Source of the DNA: Apostichopus japonicus
Taxonomy: Eukaryota > Echinodermata > Holothuroidea > Aspidochirotida > Stichopodidae
Reading direction: 5' to 3'
Assembly (NCBI RefSeq): GCF_037975245.1
Contig: NC_092565.1
Span: 11,836,499 to 11,900,498 of the forward strand
Length of the DNA: 64,000 nt
The notes below the pieces were generated by a model, which was not told where the DNA came from, searched no databases, and was given only the letters and a program-made list of their open reading frames with translations. Made by a program: the position numbers and the translations under genes. The number at the start of each line of letters is the position of its first letter. The stretch's first letter is position 1. This document shows positions 22,461 to 32,344 of this stretch, one piece after another.

Positions 22461-23591
22461 GTACATTTTAATATTATTTACAATTGGCATTTAGTTTAGC
22501 AGCAATTGCAGATTTATGTTGTAATTTTTAGTACAGCCCCCCCCCCCCAAAAAAAAAAAATCTTAATTTTCATACTTTTATTTCCAGCTCAATGAAGAAA
22601 AAAAGGTATTGGTTGCATACAAACAGAAAAATAGAATACAAATATGGTGGAAGAGATTGCATAATTTGGCATCTATGCACCCTTACATTAGCAAAAATTT
22701 GTGAAAGGAGAGGGCCGTGATTCTCCCTCCTATTACACCCCTCCCCTAGGGAAATATCCTCCTGCATTTATATGCCCCACAAACCAGTTACTCTGGCTAT
22801 GGGCCTTCATTTAGGAGTCTATAAAACCTTGAAAACCTGTAAACTTCTATTAATAAGCTTGTGTGCCATTGAGGCATGTGTGTAGCCACCTGGATTGGTA
22901 AGACAACCCTATATAGTTATTTGTAGATGCCAAAGAGTATTTGTGGTCACCATAGCTCAAGTCTGAACTTGATGGCTATAAAGAACAGCTTGGGTGAACC
23001 TCATGTGTGATATGTTAACCTAGCTACATTAGAAGGAAGTCTCATGTGAACACCATTTCATCAATGAAATATTGCTGAATCTCATATTTTTTGTTCAATC
23101 ACAATAGATAATACCAGAACTGTATTAGTTTCTATGGATTGATGCATGTCAACGAAAGTTTGCAGTCAAAATTGAAAATTTTTGTAAATGTTTAACATTT
23201 AATGTTACCATATAAGTAGTGACAAGGTATCCTTATTTTTTTTTTGCATTCTGGGTGATTTTGCATTCTGTTGTCTGTATAGTATATAAGCCTACTTTGT
23301 AACCTGCTTTTACATGTTCAATATGGTACAGTATGCACTGGAGGTCCATTGTAAGATTGCATTGCCAAAAAAGCTCAGTGTAACATGCTATGTTCAATTT
23401 AACTTGGTAATTTACTAGTCAACTATCATTGCTCTTTTCATACTTCTTCAAATAAGAGATTAATTTATGCTGCCATAAAGATGTATACACCTGTTATTTT
23501 CTTCAAGTAAATATTCCAATGTGATATTTGGGAGCAACTTTGAGAGGCCCTTTTATAGCACCTTACAACAACTACTAACATACAGTTTTGG

Positions 23592-24302
23592 AAAATGGAC
23601 AATTAGCTTGCCACGATTTTGAGTGGGCAGATCATTTAAAACCTTTCGACATTTACATATAATAAAGAGGTATTATAATCTGTCTGAGATCAGCTGCAAA
23701 TTAGGTTCATGTGCTATACTTATATAAGAATGGAAAATTTAAGTACTTTTTTTCAGAGGTTTTTGTGTACGCATGATATCTTTAATAAGAAGGCACACCA
23801 CAGCTATTACTACATTCCTAAAAGATGCAGCTGATTACATCATCGAAACCTTAATGCATGTACAGGTACAGGTTATGCATTGACGGGTTATTTTTTACAA
23901 AGGTGCTCGTTTTGATTGTGCATTGATATCATTACTATGATACAATATTATTAACTATTTATAATTCATACTTCTCCATTATCAATGTTTTTAAGGTCAT
24001 ACGTCCTCCAAGATTGCATCGATGTGCACGATATGTCAGATGCAGACTTGGAAGAAGATGCACAACTCAATCGTGCAATTGCCGAAAGCCTTGAAACTTA
24101 CAGGTACCACATTATTACAATTCACTTCTCAAGACTGTTCTTCAAAATCTGGATTTGTTCTTGAAAGTCATATAGTTGTGTATTATTGTGTCCTGCTCAC
24201 TGAAAATCTGAAGCATCCAGTGGTATGTATTGTATGTACGCTTCAACCTAGGCTACAGCAGCGCGCGAAATACACAGGGCGGAGTACGACATGAAGGTGA
24301 CT
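23592..24302 (+). repeat. duplicated segment A, copy 1 (contains UIM-like exon)
   Basis: This 711-bp segment recurs at 27,321-28,031 with no difference that I could see. It contains exon 23,996-24,103, whose frame reads SYVLQDCIDVHDMSDADLEE, then DAQLNRAIAESLETYR, a ubiquitin-interacting-motif-like acidic helix with the A..ES signature. It also contains a 38-base exon (24,259-24,296) ending CATGAAG before GTGACT. Phases connect this pair to the next exon at 24,866. Confidence 0.8.
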
Positions 24303-24865
24303 TTCATGATTCTGGCAAATTTAACTCAGGTTTGTAACATTGAATGGCAATTTTATACATGTGATTCTACTTCTAATGTGCTGAAAACTGAGTGGGTGAG
24401 TGAGACTTAATTACAAAGTTTGCTTCACTGATCGAGGTACTAGTTTTATTGATACCCTCACATCAGGGCGATTTGTTTCAAATATTGGGGGAACATTTGC
24501 TTGGGTGCAGGCGCGTAGCAACTTTCATCCAAAAAATTGTTCGCGCTTCGTGATATTTTGTATATTTATATATATATATATATTTTACGATTTTCATTTA
24601 TATATATATATATATACAAATATATATACATACATAAATAAATAAAAAACTATCGATCCCCACCTAAAATATTTGGGGGACATGTCCCCCCACTCCTCCC
24701 CCCCCCCCCCTTATGATTGCCGCCCATGCCTCACATTGAATTTTAATAGCTTGCATCTATAATGGGCTATGTCAGTTTCTGTTGTATCATTGTGATTACC
24801 TTTCCTTTGTCCTGATCTCTGCTACTAAATATTCTATGTATAAAACTCTGTTCTGTTGTTGATAG

Positions 24866-24980
24866 ACAATGCATTGATAATGTTGTCCAATGCTGAAATG
24901 ACTGTGATAAAATTAGAAAATGAATCATATAAAAAAAATTATTCAGAAATAAATCAACAACTCACTGCAGCATCAACATG
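24866..24980 (+). pseudogene. G2E3-like linker exon
   Basis: A 115-base exon between GTTGATAG and GTGAGA. Joined in phase to the preceding exon it reads DNALIMLSNAEMTVIKLENE, then SYKKNYSEINQQL, probably a helical linker before the HECT domain. No motif beyond that is visible. Confidence 0.5.
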
Positions 24981-25114
24981 GTGAGAAATGTATTTTATGA
25001 TTTCTGGCGTGGATCAATACCAACTCTATATGAACTAATGTAACTCAATAGGTTGTGTACAATTATCAAAACCTGCCAACAAAAGTCAGATTTCTATTTC
25101 TCTTACCAAAACAG

Positions 25115-25319
25115 CAAAAGAGACGATGTAACTTCTGCGTCGTAACTTCTGCGACATCAGTGGTCCATTTTAATGACAGCATTGGCAATATAGAGGGAGC
25201 TGTTGACCAAGGTGTCCCTTTGCAAGAATTTCATCGTCCTATGATGAAGAATTTACAAAAAAACAATAGCGTGTTTGATGGCCCTTTGGACAGAAGATTT
25301 TTCAGGATGAACACAAATG
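25115..25319 (+). pseudogene. HECT N-lobe exon with 14-bp tandem duplication
   Basis: The exon lies between CAAAACAG and GTAGGATG. It gives VVHFNDSIGNIEGAVDQG then EFHRPMMKNL and VFDGPLDRRF, matching the start of the HECT N-lobe of G2E3-like proteins (usual form EGA.D.GGP.REF). GTAACTTCTGCGTC (25,128-25,141) is followed by GTAACTTCTGCGAC (25,142-25,155). This makes the exon 205 bases long, whereas 191 would fit the flanking intron phases, so the present exon is out of frame with its upstream neighbour. Confidence 0.6.
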
Positions 25320-25998
25320 GTAGGATGTTCTTTACGTTTATAGCTAGATCTTATTCAAATATAGTGCACTAGCAATATTGCAAGTAAGTTGAGATCAATT
25401 TTCAGGTGCAGTCTCAAGTTATCCAGTTAATATTAACATTTATTTTCTAACCTTGTGACTTTTTGGCTGGATCACATTTATTTGTTGTTCTGTCTTTTCT
25501 TACAGATGCATGCAACAAGCTTCTCTTAGTCTGGCCTTCACATGTAATTTAATTTGTAGAAAGCTGTGTTGTTACAAACCAACCATAGCTTGAGTCACTC
25601 AAATATCAAGTTTATAGTAGCGGGCATTCTTATATCGAACATTATTTTCACATTCACATTACAATTTTGCACCATTAAGCAGGTATTAAGGCACGGTGGG
25701 AAACATAAAGAATTGTGGGTACACCTACTGTTCGCATTCCTCATTTTGTGTCAATTATGTGTCTGTCTCTCTCAGTTTGCAATAAATGCTTTGGTGCCAT
25801 TTCATTGTATAGATTACCATGTTGGCTTTAAGTTAAAGAATTGTTGCAGTGCCTGATCCTTTACCTAACATGTGCATGACTGATAAAACTTACAGTAATA
25901 TTTGATACTTCAGTTAGCTGTCTATCAAAGATAATAATTGCATGATGCTTATTCAAAACAGCATGTTATCAAGTTTTATATTCCTTTTATTCATCCAG

Positions 25999-26180
25999 CA
26001 TTAAATGGTGGAATATTCAAAGTTGCTGGTACCATGGTGGCTGTGTCACTAATACATGGAGGGCCAGCACCACACTTCTTTTCGAGGAGTTTATTCAACG
26101 TCGTGTCATATGGATTTGAAGCAGCAGCTCCACTTGTTGAAGAAGTTTCTGATCCAGAAACCAAGTTGCTTATTGAAGCT
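25999..26180 (+). pseudogene. HECT N-lobe exon (VAGTMVAVSLIHGGPAPHF)
   Basis: The acceptor TTCATCCAG and donor GTAAGT bound 182 bases in phase with both neighbours. The translation includes VAGTMVAVSLIHGGPAPHFF and LFNVVSYGF. The SL.HGGPAP motif is a strong signature of the G2E3-like HECT N-lobe. This exon itself is open throughout. Confidence 0.7.
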
Positions 26181-26420
26181 GTAAGTGATTTAGGATGACA
26201 GTGTTACAGTTTATGGCACAGATTGTTGCTTCATAAACAATGTTATTATATACATACAGTATCTTTAAATTTATGTGTAGTTTATAGGATCCAGAGAGGA
26301 TTTACAGCTAGACTTCAAAAACTAGCCAAACCGTAAGAGAAGGGAAAGTGAAGTTTACATAACAAATTAAACATTAAATGAGATATACATATAGGTTTAT
26401 ATTCATATTCTTTTTGACAG

Positions 26421-26593
26421 ATCGTGAATGCGACTTCTACAGAAGAGTTACATGATGCAGTTGAATCTGCATCAATTCTGATGGGATTGGCAGGGATCAT
26501 TAGAGTCAACCCATCACTCCCTGACAAAGAATCAATTGCTAAGGAACTAATACAATTTCTTGTAATTGACAGAGCCAGGTCTGCTTATGAAAG
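26421..26593 (+). pseudogene. HECT exon (AGIIRVNPSLPDKE ... DRARSAYE)
   Basis: A 173-base exon after TTTTTGACAG, open and in phase. It reads STEELHDAVESASILMGLAG then IIRVNPSLPDKESIAKELIQ. It ends in GAA AG and splices in phase to the FLEGL exon at 28,102. That intron contains the duplicated B1/A2 segment. Confidence 0.65.
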
Positions 26594-26988
26594 GTATTTC
26601 ATCTCCCTTTATTTCTAAGTACTCAACCATTATCTAGTCCAAAACTCTAAAATATGACAATTAAAAAAGAAAACATAAGTATACACTATAGAGTTTTGGT
26701 CTCATCCAAAAGGTTGGTTTAAGAAGTCATCGTCCGCAGATGAACATTTTGCCCCTACCAATTCTGAAGTACATATTAGCTGCATTTAATACTGATTAAG
26801 AGGGTTTTGGTGATTATGGTAGAGTTTGTGTATGTGATGCAATAAAACTATGAGAACAGTGCATGATGGATTTCATACTTGGCTAGTGGGTTCATCTTTG
26901 TGGGTCTAACATCATAGAGATTTGTGGTCACCATGGGTGGCAAGCTGATATCAGCTTGGTAACATCATATTACCCGAAGTCAAAGTGC

Positions 26989-27321
26989 ACGATATCTCAT
27001 AGGGACATCCTAATTTTCGCCACTGGGTTGGACACAGTTCCAGCGATAGGATTTCAGTCAAGTCCTCAGCTGCAGTTTCTTCACAATGCAGAAATCAATG
27101 AAGGCCAGATATCAGTTCCCAAAAGCCCACACCTGCGCCTGCATTTTAAAACTCCCGATCCATAATTCCTATGAATTATTTAAAGAAAAGATGGAGTTCG
27201 GAATTTTATCTGCTGCTGGATTCGGTGAACCTTAGCATGACATAAATGTTTGTTCATCTTTTTGTTTCTGTTCCTATGCATATGAGGAGCCTATGTATTC
27301 AGTTGCTTTCATTTGCATGTA
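26989..27321 (+). repeat. duplicated segment B, copy 1 (stray C-lobe exon)
   Basis: This 333-bp segment recurs at 29,284-29,616 with two differences that I could see. It carries the last HECT exon (ILIFATGLDTVPAIGF to the stop at 27,163-27,165) but lacks the TTTAAATAGACAAACAG acceptor that precedes copy 2, so it is probably not used. It joins segment A copy 2 directly, with only one shared base at 27,321. Confidence 0.8.
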
Positions 27322-28031
27322 AAATGGACAATTAGCTTGCCACGATTTTGAGTGGGCAGATCATTTAAAACCTTTCGACATTTACATATAATAAAGAGGT
27401 ATTATAATCTGTCTGAGATCAGCTGCAAATTAGGTTCATGTGCTATACTTATATAAGAATGGAAAATTTAAGTACTTTTTTTCAGAGGTTTTTGTGTACG
27501 CATGATATCTTTAATAAGAAGGCACACCACAGCTATTACTACATTCCTAAAAGATGCAGCTGATTACATCATCGAAACCTTAATGCATGTACAGGTACAG
27601 GTTATGCATTGACGGGTTATTTTTTACAAAGGTGCTCGTTTTGATTGTGCATTGATATCATTACTATGATACAATATTATTAACTATTTATAATTCATAC
27701 TTCTCCATTATCAATGTTTTTAAGGTCATACGTCCTCCAAGATTGCATCGATGTGCACGATATGTCAGATGCAGACTTGGAAGAAGATGCACAACTCAAT
27801 CGTGCAATTGCCGAAAGCCTTGAAACTTACAGGTACCACATTATTACAATTCACTTCTCAAGACTGTTCTTCAAAATCTGGATTTGTTCTTGAAAGTCAT
27901 ATAGTTGTGTATTATTGTGTCCTGCTCACTGAAAATCTGAAGCATCCAGTGGTATGTATTGTATGTACGCTTCAACCTAGGCTACAGCAGCGCGCGAAAT
28001 ACACAGGGCGGAGTACGACATGAAGGTGACT
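27321..28031 (+). repeat. duplicated segment A, copy 2
   Basis: Copy of 23,592-24,302 at a constant offset of 3,729, 711 bp long and identical as far as I can read. It includes the UIM-like exon (27,725-27,832) and the 38-base exon. Here it lies downstream of HECT N-lobe exons, the wrong order for the protein, so it is a duplicate sitting in an intron. Confidence 0.85.
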
Positions 28032-28101
28032 GCCTTTTGACTTAAATAAAATCTGGCAAGGAATGATTAATTGGCTTTCTGACGTTTCACTCACTTTGCA
28101 G

Positions 28102-28316
28102 CTTCCTTGAAGGGTTATCTACGATGGTACTACTGGACCTTATTAGGTCTCATCCACTTGTTATGGAAGAGTGCTTCATGCAGAGGGAGGATATCCTAAC
28201 AGCCTCAAGAATGGAGAGACTCTTTAGTCACGATCTCTCTCCAGAGGGCCCTCTCTCCAGAGGGCCAGAAGCCAGAACGTTGACGTACTGGCTTGACATG
28301 CTCATTGATATTGATG
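28102..28316 (+). pseudogene. HECT exon (FLEGL ... HP ... LTASRMERLFS)
   Basis: A 215-base exon after TCACTTTGCAG, open and in phase with 26,593. It reads SFLEGLSTMVLLDLIRSHPL, then ILTASRMERLFS and TLTYWLDMLIDID. This corresponds to the segment linking N- and C-lobes in G2E3-like proteins (usual form EGL..L.VL..I..HP ... LTA...D.LF). It contains a small internal direct repeat, CTCTCCAGAGGGCC twice. The splice to the final exon is one base out of phase unless a tiny exon near 28,388 is used. Confidence 0.65.
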
Positions 28317-29280
28317 GTAAAGTAAACATAATTTTATGTTGATACTACGCAACGTAATGAATGACATATATTACTTATATTTTGCAGGCAGTGTTTCATC
28401 AGTTAAATTTAACAGAAAACAATCTTTTTTTTGTTCCTAAGTCCTTCATTTTAAATATCTACCATATAAATCAGCTGAACAATTGTTAGTAAAGGAGAAC
28501 ATAGTAACATTGTTTCTTTGATACATCTGCTAAATTATCCATACTAAATCAATGTCATTCATGAATCAAAATACATAGCAATTTGTTTGGCCATTTATTT
28601 CTTACGTCAAGTGGTTCTGCAAAAGTGCTCACAAAACTATACATAGGCTACTATGGCACTCATCAAAAATTTGCTGGAAAAAGCAATTAAACATCCAAGT
28701 GTACTCTAAAGGATTACAAATTAAATTCTACCTTAATCTCCCTGTCAAACATGTTTGCTAATTAAACACACATAGCAACCTAAAAACTATGTTTCTACCA
28801 TTAAAGAATGCAAAACACTTAAAGTATGTTTAAATAAATCATTGCTGTCAGTAAACCATCCAAAACCACTGCTATTCCGCCAGGTTACTTTAACAATCTG
28901 CTTTAAAATTGTGATTCCTTGCCAAAGGCAAAAATAGTCAATGATGATTATTCAGATATTTGGATGCAATTTGTATGCATGAAATTAATACATTGTCCCC
29001 GTGCACACTATTTACCAAAATGTTCTCATAACCGGTACCCTTTCCTAACTAAGAACACTGTAAAGTACGACAGTAGATAACATACATTCACATTGACAAT
29101 CTCTATGAAACTGAATGGGCTCATGTCAGCTTTTTGCACTAATCGCCAACTTAAGCTTTCCATAGTAAAAATAATCCTTAACCTATTCCGACTGTACTCC
29201 AAGAAAGAATTATGGTTGGTGTATCCCAATGTTAAACATTTCTTTTTTTCATTTTACGTTCTATTTAAATAGACAAACAG

Positions 29281-29460
29281 TCAACGATATCTCATAGGGA
29301 CATCTTAATTTTCGCCACTGGGTTGGACACAGTTCCAGCGATAGGATTTCAGTCAAGTCCTCAGCTGCAGTTTCTTCACAATGCAGAAATCAATGAAGGC
29401 CAGATATCAGTTCCCAAAAGCCCACACCTGCGCCTGCATTTTAAAACTCCCGATCCATAA
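29281..29460 (+). pseudogene. HECT C-lobe terminal exon without catalytic cysteine
   Basis: After a proper acceptor (ACAAACAG) the frame reads STISHRDILIFATGLDTVPA, then IGFQSSPQLQFLHNAEINEG, then SVPKSPHLRLHFKTPDP and stop. Canonical HECT C-lobes have a TC.L.L motif, with Cys as the ubiquitin thioester site, at this point (P.ANTC...L.LP). Here S-P-H-L-R-L aligns with it, so Pro (CCA) replaces Cys. Segment copy B2 (29,284-29,616) spans this exon and its 3' flank. Confidence 0.65.
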
Positions 29461-29616
29461 TTCCTATGAATTATTTAAAGAAAAGATGGAGTTCGGAATT
29501 TTATCTGCTGCTGGATTCGGTGAACCTTAGCATGACATAAATGTTTGTTCATCTTTTTGTTTCTGTTCCTATGCATATGAGGAGCCTATATATTCAGTTG
29601 CTTTCATTTGCATGTA
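29284..29616 (+). repeat. duplicated segment B, copy 2
   Basis: Partner of 26,989-27,321 at an offset of 2,295, with two visible substitutions. This copy has the functional-looking splice acceptor and so is the likely original. Confidence 0.8.
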
Positions 29617-29879
29617 TATGGGTGTTTGATTGGAGACTAAGAAATACAACTGCTTTTAGTTGATAAAGGAGGGGGGGGTTGGTTTGGGGTAGGGTGTAGC
29701 AAAATGGGAGAAATGGTTTGGGTGGGGCACAGAATGCAAATTGCAGAAATGCAAACTGAAGCTCTGAGGTTTTCATCGTTCCCAAAAGTTATATCAGCAG
29801 AATTTTGGAGGTAAAACTAAATCAATTATAGTAAGAAGTCAAAATGATTTTTTAGTTTTGATGATAATCTATGCATTCA

Positions 29880-30700
29880 TGCTGGTGTGTATGTATGTGT
29901 CTATGATGTCCAGCTAGTTAACATGATGAGAGAAGCTTAGACAGATCTCATATTTTGTGTGTAGGAGTACAAGAAGCCTATTGTTTTGTTAGAGGTTAGA
30001 TGTCATTTTGGGTCACAATCAGTCACTTGGTTTCATTTGGTCATTTGGTCATTTGGTCATTTGGTCATTTGGTCATTTGGTTTCATCGGATGTCAATTTG
30101 TGAGAACCCTGTAAACACGATACCTCAATATTGGAGCTTGGGCAGATCTCATACTAGGTAAGAAGGTGAATATCATTTGAGTAAAAGAAACCTATTGTGT
30201 TTGGTGGGGTCCAATAGGTCATTTGAAGTCAACAAATGCCAAACTGTTACTAATTCACTCCCCTCTTACCTGTCCCTCTACACTACACCATCCTATCATA
30301 ATATGGCAAGAGAAGCCATGAACATATCGCATTTTTGGTATGTAATTGTACCACATTGAGTACAAGAACCCTAATGTTGTGGGCGGAGGTCAATGGTCGT
30401 TTAAGTTCACCAGTGGTCAAATTGTGAAAACCATGTTTTACACAATATTTCAACAAGGACAGATGTCATATTTAGTATGTTGATGTATCACAGTTAATAC
30501 TGTTGTAGAGGTCAAAAATCATTTCGGAACAGCCTGTGCATTGTGAATTTATTGTTTGTCACATGACACAGCTTTACTAAGATCGAGTATGTTGTACACT
30601 CTCACTGTATATTATGTCAGGTTCATAAAGAACACTGCTTATGTTACATCTTTGTAACCACAATGCCTTTTTGCATTGTTTTTTGTTTGGACATGACAAA
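29880..30700 (+). repeat. dispersed intron-type repeat related to 21,340-22,030
   Basis: Phrases such as GTAATTGTACCACATTGA(G/A)TACAAGAACCCTAA, GAGGTCAATGGTC and TCATTTGAAGTCAAC occur in the same order here and in 21,340-22,030, with scattered differences. A (GGTCATTT)n microsatellite of about six or seven units sits at 30,032-30,083. From 30,700 to 32,344 I see no gene or clear repeat. Confidence 0.55.
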
Positions 30701-32344
30701 TTTCATTTAGGTGCACCAGGGGGAGGAGGAAAATATTTGGCACACTTTAATGTTTGCAAGTGTGTAAGTGTTCATCGACTTAAATACTGTATTTTTTGCA
30801 TAAAACTTTGATAAGAATATCTAATATAAATGACATGTGTCAACTGATAGGTTGTTTGCTGTGCATATGTCTGGTGGGCCTGAATGACAAATAACTAAGT
30901 TGGCTCATTGTCGACCAGTTTTAATGTGCCATACATTATACTGTATCCATAGTGCTGGCTTATGTAATGGACAGATGGGGATGGGGAGGGGGTATGGTGC
31001 CTTCTGACTTCAGCAAGTGCTCATGGCAGACAAGAGGCTCAGTTAGACATCTCTTTTAGGGGCCCAAATACCTTGCTGTTGGTAGGGGTGGGGCATCAGA
31101 GTTCTGCTTGAAACTATATTTTTTATGTGTGTAAAACAAATTTGTTTTACAATTGTTTGCATTACAACAGCATTTTTGGAAAGTTAAGTCTTATTATAGC
31201 CTCGTTAAACTGGAAATTTCTCATTAGCAATATGTTTCATATTGTTCGGATTAGTGAGGGTAGTATACACAAGGGAGTTAAGTAGGCCAACCACCCACCC
31301 GTCAATTCTCAGGATACCAAATAAAAATAAAAAGTTATAATACTGTTTTTCTCCTTTTTTGTATTGCATGGTGTGAGCTGCTTTACAGAAGGTTTTCATC
31401 ATTAGCCATGAAAAGCACTTAGTTCAAGATTTCACTGAACAAGTTAAGCTCAAGTTGGTTCATTACTTGATACTTTTAGTCAAAGTGTCATTGTGTGGGA
31501 CTGTACTGTCCTTAATTGAATAAAACACACTTCTCCATTCGGGTCAAAGTAATGGACAAAGATATGTCCTAATATGGATTGTCAATGATTGAAAGAGCCA
31601 TAGCCAATGATACCATGGAAACTTAAGAACACAGGAGCTACTCTTCAACCGGGTTACATTTTATATTGCACGCCAAGTTGTAAACATGAATAAACTAGAT
31701 GCCTTTCCTGAAACGACGTCAGAAAAATTATGGACCCCACCAATTCGTAACAGAGGGTACAGCCTGTATAGTGTTCAGTTGTTAGTTTCTTCATGTAACG
31801 AATGCAGTATAGTAAGAACGGGAAGTGGAAATGTTAAAGACACTACCACATCACCTCCCAAAAAAATGAAGTAAAACGAAACCTTCGTACATTTTGATCT
31901 GATATCTGAGAGAAATAAGTAAATGTTTAGTATAGAAATACATGGTTGGGTCATTCAATAGATAGAACGGAATTAGGAAGTCTTTTTAACAAAGAGATAC
32001 GACAATAAGTGACGCGCATATAGTATCGTGAACAGGGTAATATTGACAGAATGTTGAGAGAGAACTTCCTAGTAAAGCGCTATATGTAACGGTGATCATA
32101 ATTAGCGTAATAACAACAGATGTTAAGTGTGGCAAATAATTCTCGGCCTACATTTCGTGGAAAGCGAAGGCCTCTGTGAAATATATTTCTGTGTTTTTTT
32201 TTCTGGGGTAATGAGGCCTATCTAACGTATTATATATAAATTAATTCCGGATAGACATGCTATGCACAAATTCTCTCACAGCAATGTAATAAGCAACCTG
32301 TTCGTCATTATTTGCTAGTTTCTCATATCGTCTGAAGTTCGTAG

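Larger units (their letters stand above)
20132..29460 (+). pseudogene. G2E3-like HECT-domain gene, damaged or duplicated (overall span)
   Basis: About ten exon-like blocks on the + strand give, in order, the features of G2E3-like E3 ligases: a GLGNKK...FPKLERAGGFE block, a C2HC finger, an acidic SIM-like block, a UIM-like helix and the HECT N-lobe (GAVDQG...EFHRPM, then VSLIHGGPAPHF). These are followed by the FLEGL...HP...LTASRMERLFS block and the C-lobe (ILIFATGLDTVPAIGF). Intron phases match across most blocks. Known lesions are an indel near 20,405 and a 14-bp tandem duplication at 25,128-25,155, both breaking the frame. In human G2E3 the HECT domain is reported to be catalytically dead, so the missing catalytic cysteine here is in keeping with the family. 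A decayed gene, a sick allele or collapsed haplotypes could each explain the damage. N-terminal exons are not seen and may be lost at the array edge. Confidence 0.75.

Noticed and set aside
24500-24740. Possible MITE with GGCGCGTAGCAAC start and poly-C end (also (TA)n inside)
   Set aside because: The right end (GCCGCCCATGCC) does not pair well with the left, and I could not find a target duplication.
31686-31874. 62-codon frame starting MNKLDAFPETTSEKLWTPPI
   Set aside because: No family resemblance, splice partners or repeat evidence; too short to support as a gene.
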